Shown in pieces: positions 56,016-64,000 of a stretch of 64,000 nt of DNA. The translations under genes were made by a program, and so were the position numbers. The stretch comes from Polyangium sp. y55x31 (lineage in GTDB: Bacteria > Myxococcota_A > Polyangia > Polyangiales > Polyangiaceae): contig NZ_JARZHG010000022.1 in the NCBI RefSeq assembly GCF_029946505.1, forward strand, positions 121,057 through 185,056, given 5' to 3'. Below the pieces are notes generated by a model that was not told where the DNA came from, made no database searches, and was given only the letters and a program-made list of their open reading frames with translations. Every line of letters starts with the position of its first letter. The stretch's first letter is position 1.

Positions 56016-56330
56016 ATGGGCCTCCCGGGGAATTTAGCCAACCATCGCCTGGCGCGTGCGTCAAGGGCAGTACCAGGCCAGCGCCAGTGCGCCGCGCTCC
56101 GTGGGCTAGGCCCGGCGTCTGCACGAGTAAATCAAGTCGAGGAAGCCGCAGATGCGTGCGCCAGGAGGCGACGTGGGAGGCCAGGCCAGCGGCATATGCG
56201 GCCAGGCGAGCGTCCAGGGCAAGGGGGGCGGACGGCGCCTGACGTGTAACGGTGGGCGCCGCCAGCGCCGGCGTTTATATCGTCCGGTGGCTCACGCAAC
56301 TCCCCGGGCTCGTCGGCGCGGGGGGCGTGT
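56016..56330. other. Non-coding gap between dinD and the GAF gene
   Basis: This 315-bp GC-rich stretch has no convincing gene on either strand. Short inverted repeats such as CTGGCG/CGCCAG are present, but no terminator with a T-tract and no attC boxes were seen. It should hold the dinD promoter on the minus strand. Confidence 0.5.
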
Positions 56331-57077
56331 TTAGTTCCGGTTGTGCCGGAGCCTCATGTACTGCGCCAGCCCTGCACAGCCGCCAGCGATGATGTCCTGG
56401 GTCTGCTTGTTGAAGAAGCCGGGATCCACCGAGTCCAGATACACGACAGCAAGCGGATTCTGGTTGGCACCAAGGATCGGCACAGCCATCCACGCCCTGC
56501 GCTCGTGGTCCACCTGCTCCGCCTCTTCGCGGGTGAAGTGGTAACGCTCGATGAGTTCATGGATGAAGTCGGCGTGGTCGTGGCTCATGCGCTGCGCAAC
56601 GACCGCCTTCCCAGTCATCGCTGCCCGGCCTACAACACCAGTGCGCAATGACAACTTATGCAGCGTCTTGGTGCCTCCGTTGCCGCCGACGTAATCCACG
56701 CACTGCTTCAGGTATTCGCCGTCCACGTTGTAGATCGTGAGCCGCAGCCTTTTAAGGTCGGCTTCGGTATCGCCGATTTGCCGCTGCTTCTTCACCACAT
56801 GGTATAGCGTGAGGAGGAAACCGGCCAGATCAGATGGTGATTCCAGCGCGCTCTGCTTGTCGTCTTTGTGGCGGGCCTGCGCGATTTTGATGGCCGACAC
56901 CGCGGCGGACACGAGGCCCGCGACAACCATCAGACCAAACCAGCGCGACGCGCTCGCGTTCAGCAGGGCCACCAGAATGGTGACGACGCTCGCGACAAAG
57001 GTGAGAAGCGCGGGTGCGAACTCGCGCGAGTACCAAGGCGTCCGAGAGACACCCGGAAAGGTGATGGCGGAGGCCAT
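56331..57077 (-). CDS. Membrane-anchored GAF domain protein
   Basis: The 248-residue protein has two transmembrane helices near residues 21-40 and 46-64 (APALLTFVASVVTILVALLN and a second). A cytoplasmic GAF domain of about 160 residues follows, with LRLTIYNVDGEYLKQCVDYVGG, GVVGRAAMTGKAVVAQRM and RRAWMAVPILGANQNPLAVVYLDS, which form the sensor fold. There is no kinase, cyclase or output domain, so it must signal through a partner. Its ATG overlaps the stop of the upstream gene (TAATG), so translation is coupled to the helical repeat protein. GC is lower than in core genes. The ligand is unknown. Confidence 0.82.
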   Translation of the reverse strand: MASAITFPGVSRTPWYSREFAPALLTFVASVVTILVALLNASASRWFGLMVVAGLVSAAVSAIKIAQARHKDDKQSALESPSDLAGFLLTLYHVVKKQRQIGDTEADLKRLRLTIYNVDGEYLKQCVDYVGGNGGTKTLHKLSLRTGVVGRAAMTGKAVVAQRMSHDHADFIHELIERYHFTREEAEQVDHERRAWMAVPILGANQNPLAVVYLDSVDPGFFNKQTQDIIAGGCAGLAQYMRLRHNRN

Positions 57078-58033
57078 TACTTTGCGCCCTTGATCTTCTT
57101 GGTGAAGGTCGTCGCCTCAGCAACGCGTTTCTTCACTAGCTCAAGGTGCTCCTCGGCCGTCTCGATCAGTTTGTCCAGCAATGCGGGGAACTTCTCCACC
57201 GCCTTGAGCCGGACCTCCTTGCTGGCGTTGAGGAGGGGAGATACGCTCCAGGACCCGGAATCAAACTCGTAGCCACTTTCAAGAAGCAGACGCCACCCTG
57301 TCGCGTCTTTCCCAAAGCGAAGGTATTGCATCCATACCTCCTCGCTGGTTTCCTCCGGATAGAGGTCCACCGAGGCTGTTACACCGAGGTTGAGGGCGGC
57401 GAGCGCCTGCTCGGAGTCACGGATCGCTGCGTTTAGCGTGTCCGTCGCCGCGGAGAGCTCTGCACTCAACGCGCGAGCGCGCGCTAACTTCGTTTCCCAC
57501 GGGTTCGTGGGGGACGGAGGTGGTGAAGAGATTGGGTCGCCAGCCGCTTGAATGGTTACGGTAGCCGCCTGCGGAGGGGCAGCCACTTGAGCAGCCTCGA
57601 TGACCGTCTTCGGGACTCGAGCGGCGGCAATAATTACATCAGGCGGGGCAGTCGCTCGAGCGGCTTTGGCCTCCTTCAGAGGGGCATTCACTCGAGCGGC
57701 TTTAATGGCCTCCATCGGAGGGGCAGCCGCTTGAGCAGCCGCCTCGATGACCGCCTTCTGGGGGGCAGTCAGTCGAGCGAGAGGGGCAGCCGCTTGCGCA
57801 GCCTCTATGAGCGCCCTTTGGGAGGCAGTCAGTCGAGCGAGAGGGGCAACCGCTTGAGCAGCCTCTATGAGCGCCTTCTGGGAGGCAGTCAGTCGAGCGC
57901 CGGCGTTCGCGACGTCCGCGAGGGCCCTCATGCTTCCAAGCTCTCCGTTGAGCTCAGCTAACGCATGGGGCACCCCAGGTCCGCCCGACTGCTCCGGCAT
58001 AGCCCGCGGCCCATGCTTCGAGTCTTTCGACAT
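57077..58033 (-). CDS. Hypothetical helical-repeat protein coupled to the GAF gene
   Basis: The 318-residue protein starts at MSKDSKHGPRAMPE behind GGAGGG. Residues 46-106 hold three 20-residue repeats of the type ARLTASQKALIEAAQAVAPL, with more degenerate Ala/Pro-rich repeats (EAIKAARVNAPLKEAKAA) to about 170. The C-terminal half has two helical segments (WETKLARARALSAELSAATD and FPALLDKLIETAEEHLELVK) around a beta-rich part (SEEVWMQYLRFGKDATGWRL). There is no signal peptide. I recognise no family. One-base overlap with the membrane GAF gene suggests that both act together, perhaps as a receptor and its partner. Confidence 0.7.
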   Translation of the reverse strand: MSKDSKHGPRAMPEQSGGPGVPHALAELNGELGSMRALADVANAGARLTASQKALIEAAQAVAPLARLTASQRALIEAAQAAAPLARLTAPQKAVIEAAAQAAAPPMEAIKAARVNAPLKEAKAARATAPPDVIIAAARVPKTVIEAAQVAAPPQAATVTIQAAGDPISSPPPSPTNPWETKLARARALSAELSAATDTLNAAIRDSEQALAALNLGVTASVDLYPEETSEEVWMQYLRFGKDATGWRLLLESGYEFDSGSWSVSPLLNASKEVRLKAVEKFPALLDKLIETAEEHLELVKKRVAEATTFTKKIKGAK

Positions 58034-58227
58034 GGTTCTTCCCTCCGGGGCTTTCATGGCCCCAGCGGTCTCTGGTTCAGTGTCATCGACCGGGTTCCCC
58101 CGATCGCATCCTCTTTCATGGAGGATGACCTTGCGTACCTCGCCTGGAAGCGGCTGTCAACGCCCGTCTGCTACAGGACGAACCTACCGATCGGCGAGCT
58201 CGCGCAGGTACGAGCCCGCGGGCCTGC

Positions 58228-58443
58228 TCATCGGACGGCGCCTTTGGCCATGGAGATCAAGATGCGGGCCGCATCGCGCAGCCGCTCAGGTCCTTCCGGG
58301 ACCGGCGCGCCTTCCAGCGGTTCGCATGCCCAGCAGCACTGTCCGTCTTCCTCGCGAACGCGCCGGAGCGTTCCGAGCGCTCGTCCTCGCAGCTCGACCC
58401 GATAGCCGAAGGCGATGCTGCGGAACCTCACGAGGCGGCTCAC
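58228..58443 (-). CDS. Small hypothetical protein
   Basis: The 71-residue protein starts at a GTG whose bases overlap the TGA of the preceding frame (GTGA), a sign of translational coupling. It begins SRLVRFRSIAFGYRVELRG and has a CCWAC motif that could bind metal or form disulfides. It ends in a short helix (ERLRDAARILISMAK). No family recognised. Its partner gene upstream appears frameshifted. Confidence 0.55.
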   Translation of the reverse strand: MSRLVRFRSIAFGYRVELRGRALGTLRRVREEDGQCCWACEPLEGAPVPEGPERLRDAARILISMAKGAVR

Positions 58444-58570
58444 ACGGGAACCCGCAGCTCGACGTGAGTGACGCCCTCGCGCGGAGAATCTCCGCCATCG
58501 GGTCTCCCGTTCGGATCTGGACCAGCGTCACGACGTCCTGTTCTTCGAGACGGATGAGCGCCGGAAGCAC
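58440..58570 (-). pseudogene. Frameshifted small gene emerging from the 43-bp repeat array
   Basis: The minus-strand frame from GTG at 58570 reads VLPALIRLEEQDVVTLVQIR and continues to MAEIL. After an extra GC dinucleotide (CGCGCG instead of CGCG) the sensible frame shifts to EGVTHVELRVPV, which ends at TGA 58440-58442 and overlaps the next start. Removing two bases would give one continuous short protein. The start region, GGAAGGTGCT, is the same sequence that is repeated in the neighbouring array. This may be a true mutation or a sequencing error. Confidence 0.5.
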
Positions 58571-58910
58571 CTTCCCGTCCTCTACCGCTCCCGAACCCGC
58601 TCCCCGGCAGCACCTTCCCGTCCTCTACCGCTCCCGAACCGCTCCCCGGGAGCACCTTCCCGTCCTCCACCGCTCTCCAACCCGCTCCCCGGCAGCACCT
58701 TCCCGTCCTCCACCGCTCCCGAACCCGCTCCCCGGCAGCACCTTCCAGTCCTCCACCGCCCTCCAACCCGCTCCCCAGCAGCACCTTCCAGTCCTCCACC
58801 GCTCCCGAACCCGCTCCCCGGCAGCACCTTCCGCTCCTCCACCGCTCCCGAACCCGCTCCCCGGCAGCACCTTCCAGTCCTCCACCGCTCTCCAACCCGC
58901 TCCCGAGCAT
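58568..58910. repeat. Eight 43-bp tandem repeats
   Basis: Units begin with CACCTTCC at 58568, 58611, 58653, 58696, 58739, 58782, 58825 and 58868, and a ninth partial unit begins at 58911. Seven units are 43 bp and one is 42 bp. Each contains CCGCTC, an AACCCGCTCCCCGGCAG-type end and single-base variants. Because 43 is not a multiple of three, no frame is preserved. Confidence 0.92.
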
Positions 58911-58957
58911 CACCTTGCCGTTGTGTGCACCCTTCGTATCCGGCTACCGTAACCGCC

Positions 58958-59746
58958 ATGCGTTTTCTTCATGAACTCACGATCGGTGAGATGATCACCA
59001 TCACGGAACAGTGGACGGGCGATGGGAAACCGGTGTTCCTGGCCATCCCGGAGCTCGTGCCCTTCCTGCCTCGTGTCCAGGAGGACCACGCCGCCCTCGT
59101 CGGCGCGCGCGGGGGCAGCTCTGCGGAGACTCCCCTGCGCACGCTCTCCGACCAGGCCGACACGCTGGATACGCGCCACGATCACCTCCAGCGCGCGCTG
59201 CACTTCGGAATGAGGAGCGCGCGGGAGGCGCTGCTCGGCCAAAACCCGCCGAACGTCGCGCTCGCCGACGCGATCGACGTCGCCCTGGAGAAGCTCCAGC
59301 CTCGCGGGCTCGATATCGTCAAGGCCTCCTACGAGAGCGAGGCGGGCAACGCCGCGCAAATGGTGAAGCTCGCAGAGACGGAGCTCGCCGCGGTGCTCGC
59401 CCAGGTGCCCATTCTCGACGGTGTCTCGGCGCTCGATCTCGTCAAGCAAATCGGCGCGGTCGGCACGGCGCTCGGGGCGGTGGAGCAAAAGAAGTCGGTG
59501 ACCGCGGCGGCAGCGGCGAAGGAAGATGTCACGCCTTCCGAGGTGCGGCGACGCATGCGCGCGTGGGTGGATACCGTCGAGCTCGTGCTCGGCGCGCTCA
59601 CGCGGACGAAGGTGAACGAGGCGCACGTCGAGCAGATCCGGAAGCCGGTGGTCGATGCCGCCGAAAAGGCACGCGGAAGGCGCCTGGCGAAGCGCAATGC
59701 AGCGGGGAAAAAAGGCGAAGGCGCCCCGAGCGAACCAGGCAACTGA
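58958..59746 (+). CDS. Hypothetical helical protein
   Basis: The 262-residue protein starts MRFLHELTIGEMITITEQW. It is almost wholly helical, with segments such as DTLDTRHDHLQRALHFGMRS, AIDVALEKLQPRGLDIV, AAQMVKLAETELAAVLAQV and VRRRMRAWVDTVELVLGAL. The tail is Lys/Arg/Gly-rich. There is no signal peptide or catalytic motif. Similar helical proteins of unknown function are common in Polyangiales. The ATG at 58958 begins just beyond the tandem repeat array, which argues against upstream starts. It converges with the lipoprotein gene 16 bp downstream. Confidence 0.7.
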   Translation: MRFLHELTIGEMITITEQWTGDGKPVFLAIPELVPFLPRVQEDHAALVGARGGSSAETPLRTLSDQADTLDTRHDHLQRALHFGMRSAREALLGQNPPNVALADAIDVALEKLQPRGLDIVKASYESEAGNAAQMVKLAETELAAVLAQVPILDGVSALDLVKQIGAVGTALGAVEQKKSVTAAAAAKEDVTPSEVRRRMRAWVDTVELVLGALTRTKVNEAHVEQIRKPVVDAAEKARGRRLAKRNAAGKKGEGAPSEPGN

Positions 59747-59762
59747 GAGGGGAGACGTCCCC

Positions 59763-61613
59763 TCACCGCGCCCCCAGCGCATACGAAAACGCCGCTGAAG
59801 TCCGGAACATCCACGCATATCGCCGATAGGGCCGCAGCATCCAGTCGTCCGGGCTCTGGAAAAGCTCGCCCGCGAACGTCTCGTAAAGCCCCGGCGAACC
59901 CAGAACCACACGACGAAACCGGGGTTCCGGCTCGCCGAGCAGGCGCGCGAATGCGTCGGCCCAGGCGAGCGCTCCCATCACGTCCGCCGCGTGCGCGGCG
60001 CCGTCGTGATCGGTGTGCGTGGAGCCGTCGGGGCGAATGAGGTAATCGGGCGTGGCGCGCCGCGCGCCGTCCGGCTGCGCTCGCACCTTCGAGGCCGCAG
60101 CGAGCATGTTTCCCATGCGCACGATGAACCGCGCAATGCGCGGGTCCTCCCAGGACGAATGAACGCGCACCATGGCGTCGACGAGGAGCGCGGACATCCA
60201 GGGAGAAGCGACGAGCTCCTCGCCGGCCTCGTCCGGATCGTGTTGCGTGCCGAAATGGTAAAGCCCGCCGTCCACGACCTTCCCGACCCGCGCGAAGAGA
60301 CCACCGGGGCGGCTCTGATCCTGATGCCAGAGCAAATCCTCCACGATACGAACGACCCGCGCGCGGTCCTCCTCCCGCCCCCGAAGCTCGAAGGCGATCG
60401 TCGCGGCGAGCAGCTTGAACGCCACGTGCCTCTCCGTCCACGCCTCGCGCATACGCTCGCCCGTGCTCTTGCGAACCGGTAAATACGCGGGTGACCAGCG
60501 CGAGGGCACGTCCGCGAAGGCCGCGACCACGGCGTCGAGTTTATCGAGGATGCGCTCGTCCCCCGTCAGCCAATGCATGAGGGCGAGGCACTCCACGTAC
60601 GAGTATTTCGGATCCCAGGTGGGCTCCTTGGCCGCGTCTTTCGGATCGGGCCTCGGCTTGCGCCACGAAAAGAAGGCCGCCTGATGCCGCGCATTCGCCG
60701 AGGGATCACCCCGATGTTGCCGCGCGAGGACGAGGAGCCGCTCGTAAAAGACCGACGCGCGCACGGCCTCGCGCAGCACGCGCGCCGACCCGCCCCGGAG
60801 GTACAGGACGAACATCGCCGACGCGCGGTCGTAGAGCCATGCCTCGCCGTTGTTGTCGAGGTTCGTCCGGTAGGGATTGTCCCCCACCGGTTCGTTCAGG
60901 AGGCCGTAAAAATAGTTTTTCTGTGCAAAGTCGTAGACGAGCGGCCACGGCAGGCGCTGGCCGTAGAGGAGCGCCGGGGGATCCATTTCCTCGCCGACGC
61001 GATCGTCGAGCGGCACGAACGGCGTGCGCAAGGCCCCTTGCGAGAGGAGCGACTTCGGCAGGACGACGTAAACCTCGGGCTCGGTCACGAGATCCTCGGG
61101 CGCGAAGCTGCCTTCCGTGACGGAATGAAATCCCCGCCGCGGATCGACGAGGTCGGGCACGTCACGCGTGCACTCTGCGGTGCCCCATTCGACGACGACG
61201 GACTCGGGCGCCGGGGGGCTCGTCTGGAAGGTATGCGTGAGCTGGATCCGCGCGACGCGGACCCAGCGCCCGGAGCGATCGGGATCGGTGATGTGCCGAT
61301 ACGGGGTGAGCACGTCGACGTGCGCGGGAATCTCGACGCCTTCCCGGAGGATACGCACGGTCGAGAGATCCGCGCGCGTCAGCGATTCCGGCGGCAATGG
61401 GAGGCCGAACGTAACGAGATGGGGCCCACCCGCGCGCACGCCCGGCGCAGGCACGAGCGTCGCGGAGATACGGCCGGAAGGGGCGCCGGGCGCATGAAAC
61501 GTCCGGGAGGGCAGGAGAGGCGCGCACGCGAGCGAAGAGACGCCGAGGAGCACCACGGCGAGCGGTTTTACGCGCCGGAAGGAAGGTAGCCGTGACGGAA
61601 AGTGCTCGAGCAT
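59763..61613 (-). CDS. Lipoprotein with RIFT-barrel-like N-terminus and alpha/alpha-barrel-like body
   Basis: The 616-residue product has a lipoprotein signal ending VSSLAC (Cys30). Residues 50-160 (ATLVPAPGVRAGGPHLVTFG, LPLPPESLTRADLS, VEIPAHVDVLTPYRH, RWVRVARIQL) resemble the RIFT barrel of PcRGLX/YetA-like polysaccharide lyases. The remainder is helical with Trp, Tyr and His-rich turns (KYSYVECLALMHWLTGDERI, GGLYHFGTQHDPDEAGEEL, THTDHDGAAHAADVMGALAW), like an (alpha/alpha) toroid. It may be a surface polysaccharide-processing enzyme or binding protein, but the active site is not identified. AAAGGGG precedes the ATG. It is divergent from the next hydrolase gene. Confidence 0.65.
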   Translation of the reverse strand: MLEHFPSRLPSFRRVKPLAVVLLGVSSLACAPLLPSRTFHAPGAPSGRISATLVPAPGVRAGGPHLVTFGLPLPPESLTRADLSTVRILREGVEIPAHVDVLTPYRHITDPDRSGRWVRVARIQLTHTFQTSPPAPESVVVEWGTAECTRDVPDLVDPRRGFHSVTEGSFAPEDLVTEPEVYVVLPKSLLSQGALRTPFVPLDDRVGEEMDPPALLYGQRLPWPLVYDFAQKNYFYGLLNEPVGDNPYRTNLDNNGEAWLYDRASAMFVLYLRGGSARVLREAVRASVFYERLLVLARQHRGDPSANARHQAAFFSWRKPRPDPKDAAKEPTWDPKYSYVECLALMHWLTGDERILDKLDAVVAAFADVPSRWSPAYLPVRKSTGERMREAWTERHVAFKLLAATIAFELRGREEDRARVVRIVEDLLWHQDQSRPGGLFARVGKVVDGGLYHFGTQHDPDEAGEELVASPWMSALLVDAMVRVHSSWEDPRIARFIVRMGNMLAAASKVRAQPDGARRATPDYLIRPDGSTHTDHDGAAHAADVMGALAWADAFARLLGEPEPRFRRVVLGSPGLYETFAGELFQSPDDWMLRPYRRYAWMFRTSAAFSYALGAR

Positions 61614-61696
61614 GATCCCCTTTGGATGCCGAAGGAATGCTTGACATCACGGGCGAATGAGATGTCTTTAGGCATCCGCTGGCCCCGAGGACGACG

Positions 61697-62614
61697 ATGA
61701 CCGAACGTTACGCCATTCCGCCCGTCTCCACGATGACGCTGCCCGATGGCCGTCGCCTCGCCTGGTACGAATACGGCGAGCCAGCCGGGCGCCCTTGCGT
61801 CTACATGCCGGGGAGCCCGCTGTCGGGCGTCGCCGGGCTTCTCTACGACGAGGTGGCGCGCGCGCAAGGCATCCGGCTGATCTGCCCCGACCGTCCGGGC
61901 CTCGGGAAGAGCGATTTCAAGCCCGATCGCGTCCTCGTCGACTGGGCCTCCGATGTCGGGGCCCTCGTGGATCACCTCGGCGTGGATCGATTCGCCGTCC
62001 TCGGCGAGTCCGGAGGTGGTCCGCACGCCCTTTCCGTGGCGCACGGCCTGCGCAATCGGGTGACGCTCACCGTCCTCCTCGCCTCCCCCGGCCCCATGGC
62101 CGAGCCCTGGTACCAAAAAGCGCGCCTCGTCCGAGGTTTGAATCGCCCATTGTTCTGGCTCGCGGTCCGCTCGCCGCGCCTCTTGCGGGTGATGATGGGT
62201 CGAATGATGGCGCCTTACCTCGGGGAGCGCGGATTCGACAAATGGATCGAGAGCACGCGGCGAATGATCAAAAAAACCTCTCCGGACGCGGAGCTCCTCA
62301 CGAACCGACGGCTCCAGGTGGCGGGGTTCCAGGGGGCGACGGAGGCGGCGCGGCCGGGGCCACGCGGCGGCGCGGACGACTTCCGCGTGCTCGCAAGCCC
62401 CTGGGGGTTCGCCGTGGAAGACGTGATCGCGCCGGTCGTGTTGTGGCATGGCACGCGTGATGGCAACGTCCCCGTCGAAGTCGGTCACGCGCTCGCCGCG
62501 CGGCTGCCGAGCTGCGTCCCCCATTTCGTCGAAGGCGCGGGGCACTCGCTCGGGATACGCTGCGCGGACGAGATCATCGCCGCAGTCGCGTCCTCCTTCC
62601 GATCGACACCTTGA
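61697..62614 (+). CDS. Alpha/beta hydrolase
   Basis: The 305-residue protein has a complete triad: Ser105 in LGESGGGPH, Asp255 in WHGTRDGNVP and His283 in GAGHSLG. It also has the N-terminal LPDGRRLAWYEYGEPAGRP and ICPDRPGLGKSDF segments of this large family. There is no signal peptide. An inserted helical cap lies around residues 140-215. The substrate is unknown. It is divergent from the lipoprotein gene, with 83 bp between starts that must hold both promoters. Confidence 0.87.
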   Translation: MTERYAIPPVSTMTLPDGRRLAWYEYGEPAGRPCVYMPGSPLSGVAGLLYDEVARAQGIRLICPDRPGLGKSDFKPDRVLVDWASDVGALVDHLGVDRFAVLGESGGGPHALSVAHGLRNRVTLTVLLASPGPMAEPWYQKARLVRGLNRPLFWLAVRSPRLLRVMMGRMMAPYLGERGFDKWIESTRRMIKKTSPDAELLTNRRLQVAGFQGATEAARPGPRGGADDFRVLASPWGFAVEDVIAPVVLWHGTRDGNVPVEVGHALAARLPSCVPHFVEGAGHSLGIRCADEIIAAVASSFRSTP

Positions 62615-62676
62615 CGCGGCTCGCGGCCGGGCGGATCATGGCCTACCACCCCCATTTCAGGACGGAAACGATACCG

Positions 62677-63594
62677 ATGCGCCGCCCCCTCGCGATAGCT
62701 CTTGCCCTTGCCTTCAGCGCAGCTTCGTGGACCACCGCGGCCATTGCCGACGTCGTCCACGACATGCCTATCACGTGTCCGAGAGGCACCGAGAAGCACC
62801 TGAGCCATAACGGTCCTTATTGCGTCCCGCCGCTGCGCGCGGATTGCCCGGCCGGGTACGTACCGAGGGTCCGCCACTCGACGTCCTATTGCGAGGCGCC
62901 TCCGCCCACGCCCTGCCCGAAGGGCCTGCACTGGGAGTCGGACGGGCCGGACAAGGGCACGTGCTGGCTGAACGACCGCTGCGATAACGTGGGCGAGGCG
63001 TGCTCCACGGGCAAGTGTGAAGAGCTCTCGTTCTGCATCGAGCAGCGGCACATGCACCGCTACGTGATGCCCGTCGCCCACGGCACGTGTCGAACCCAGG
63101 CCGATTGCGCTGGGACTCCGGGCACCACGTGCGAAAAACGATTGACCTGCACCGACCCGGCGTCGCGGAAACACGAGGCCGCGCGCATCGAGGCCGCCAA
63201 GAAAGTGCCCGCGAGCGCCGTCCCCGCGCCGTACGAGGCGAGCTACATGAACGGGGCTCCGCCGCGATATCGTATCCTCAAGGAAGGCCAGGCCCTCCCG
63301 GCCTTGCCCGACGTCCCCGAGCCGCCCGACGATACGCCGAATACGCCCCCTGCCCCCGAAGAACCCGAGGACGCCGGCGCGACCCCCACGCCCGCCGATA
63401 CGGGTCCCACCGATACGGGTCCCACCGATACGAAGCCGGTCGACGCGCTGCCGACGTCGCCCAAACCGCCGAGCAGCGGCGGATGCGCGGGATGTGAGGT
63501 CGGCGGCTCGGATGACGACATGATCGGCTGGGCCGCGCTCATGTGCATGCTCGGCGTGGGAATCGCCCTGCGACGCAAGGGTGGAGGAGGCTGA
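62677..63594 (+). CDS. Secreted Cys-containing protein with MYXO-CTERM-like tail
   Basis: The 305-residue product starts at MRRPLAIALALAFSAASW, a signal peptide ending near AIA-DV. The mature part has a Cys-rich region (MPITCPRGTEKHLSHNGPYC, then TPCPKGLHWESDG and CSTGKCEELSFC), then a Pro/Thr/Asp linker with repeats of DTGPT. The C-terminal tail has GGCAGCEVGG, a hydrophobic helix (GWAALMCMLGVGIAL) and RRKGGGG, matching the Cys-helix-basic plan of MYXO-CTERM sorting. It is probably surface-anchored. An ATG at 62638 is an alternative start that would precede the signal by 13 residues. No function known. Confidence 0.75.
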   Translation: MRRPLAIALALAFSAASWTTAAIADVVHDMPITCPRGTEKHLSHNGPYCVPPLRADCPAGYVPRVRHSTSYCEAPPPTPCPKGLHWESDGPDKGTCWLNDRCDNVGEACSTGKCEELSFCIEQRHMHRYVMPVAHGTCRTQADCAGTPGTTCEKRLTCTDPASRKHEAARIEAAKKVPASAVPAPYEASYMNGAPPRYRILKEGQALPALPDVPEPPDDTPNTPPAPEEPEDAGATPTPADTGPTDTGPTDTKPVDALPTSPKPPSSGGCAGCEVGGSDDDMIGWAALMCMLGVGIALRRKGGGG

Positions 63595-63756
63595 CGAGCG
63601 TTCCGCGGGCCAGATCACACGAACGCAACGCGTAAACTTGACGCAGAGGCCGCTTGCCACGTCCGTTAACACATCGTAACATCCGCCCTAGCGGACGTCG
63701 CGGCAGAGGTCGCTTTACCTTCCTTGCCTCGTGTTGGGACGTCGAGGAGCGCTTGC

Positions 63757-64000
63757 ATGAAGAATTCGCGAACAAGCTCGGTTTTCGCCCTGGGTTTCAG
63801 CTCGTTGCTCGCCGTGGTCGCGCTGGTCGGCATGACCGGTTGCGGCGACGACGAGAAGACGGGTGATACGACGTCCAGCAGCAGTGGCTCGGGCGGACAA
63901 GGTGGCGCCGGCGGCGGCACGGGCGGCGCAGGCGGCACGGGCGGCGTCGGTGGCGAGGGCGGCGGCACGGGCGGCGCGGGCGGCCAGGGCGGCGCCGGCG
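63757..64000 (+). CDS. Lipoprotein with Gly-rich linker, 3' end outside the window
   Basis: The start ATG follows GAGGAG by seven bases. The signal sequence MKNSRTSSVFALGFSSLLAV ends in VGMTGC, with the lipidated Cys at residue 29. The visible remainder is a Ser stretch and Gly/Ala/Thr repeats (GGAGGTGG type) typical of linkers in Polyangiales surface lipoproteins. The functional domain lies beyond the window. Confidence 0.8.
   Translation, partial: MKNSRTSSVFALGFSSLLAVVALVGMTGCGDDEKTGDTTSSSSGSGGQGGAGGGTGGAGGTGGVGGEGGGTGGAGGQGGAG

Noticed and set aside
58568..58910. CRISPR-like regular repeats of 43 bp
   Set aside because: The units are contiguous without spacers, and no cas genes are present.
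63601..63690. Promoter-like TTGACG upstream of the last lipoprotein gene
   Set aside because: No -10 element at suitable spacing; the nearest AT-rich hexamer is about 22 bp away.

Overview
The window looks like a chromosomal segment of a high-GC myxobacterium, most likely of the order Polyangiales. The support is indirect: many lipoproteins with Gly/Ser-rich or Cys-rich stretches after the lipobox, three proteins ending in a MYXO-CTERM-like tail (Cys, hydrophobic helix, Arg/Lys cluster), thrombospondin type 3 and MopE-type calcium-binding repeats, SBBP-type propeller lipoproteins, and long disordered N-terminal extensions on housekeeping enzymes. No rRNA, tRNA, CRISPR array or insertion sequence was recognised.

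Positions 1-25,900 are mostly core genes: an SDR/acyltransferase pair followed by truB, a CNNM/CorC-type membrane protein, an overlapping trpG-trpD-trpC run, tex, an inward-rectifier K+ channel, a DUF1704 peptidase with a PIN-PhoH ATPase, an M29-like protein, an NtrC-type regulator, and a divergent alpha-oxoamine synthase that may be a serine palmitoyltransferase.

Positions 26,000-44,800 are rich in surface proteins. Two paralogous calcium-repeat proteins (906 and 1588 aa) flank an O-methyltransferase-like gene and aqpZ. A skp-lpxD-fabZ envelope cluster follows, then an orphan N6-adenine DNA methyltransferase, a large repeat lipoprotein and an S37-type peptidase lipoprotein.

Positions 44,800-58,950 are an accessory region with shorter genes, visibly lower GC in places and many repeats. 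It holds SMI1-like, YCII-like, DNA-alkylation-repair, ricin-lectin, ECF sigma, four-helix-bundle, VOC and DinD-like genes. One lipoprotein gene has a truncated, internally deleted second copy 4 kb away. A well-formed integron attC-like site (54,334-54,407) sits between two minus-strand genes with cassette-like spacing, and a weaker one lies at 53,378-53,439. No integrase is visible, so a small cassette cluster lacking an integrase is the working interpretation. A translationally coupled pair (20-aa helical repeat protein plus membrane-anchored GAF protein) next to dinD is the best candidate for an undescribed system. Eight 43-bp tandem repeats and a frameshifted small gene close the region.

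Positions 58,950-64,000 return to ordinary myxobacterial genes: a helical protein, a RIFT-barrel-like lipoprotein, an alpha/beta hydrolase, a MYXO-CTERM protein and a lipoprotein cut by the window end.
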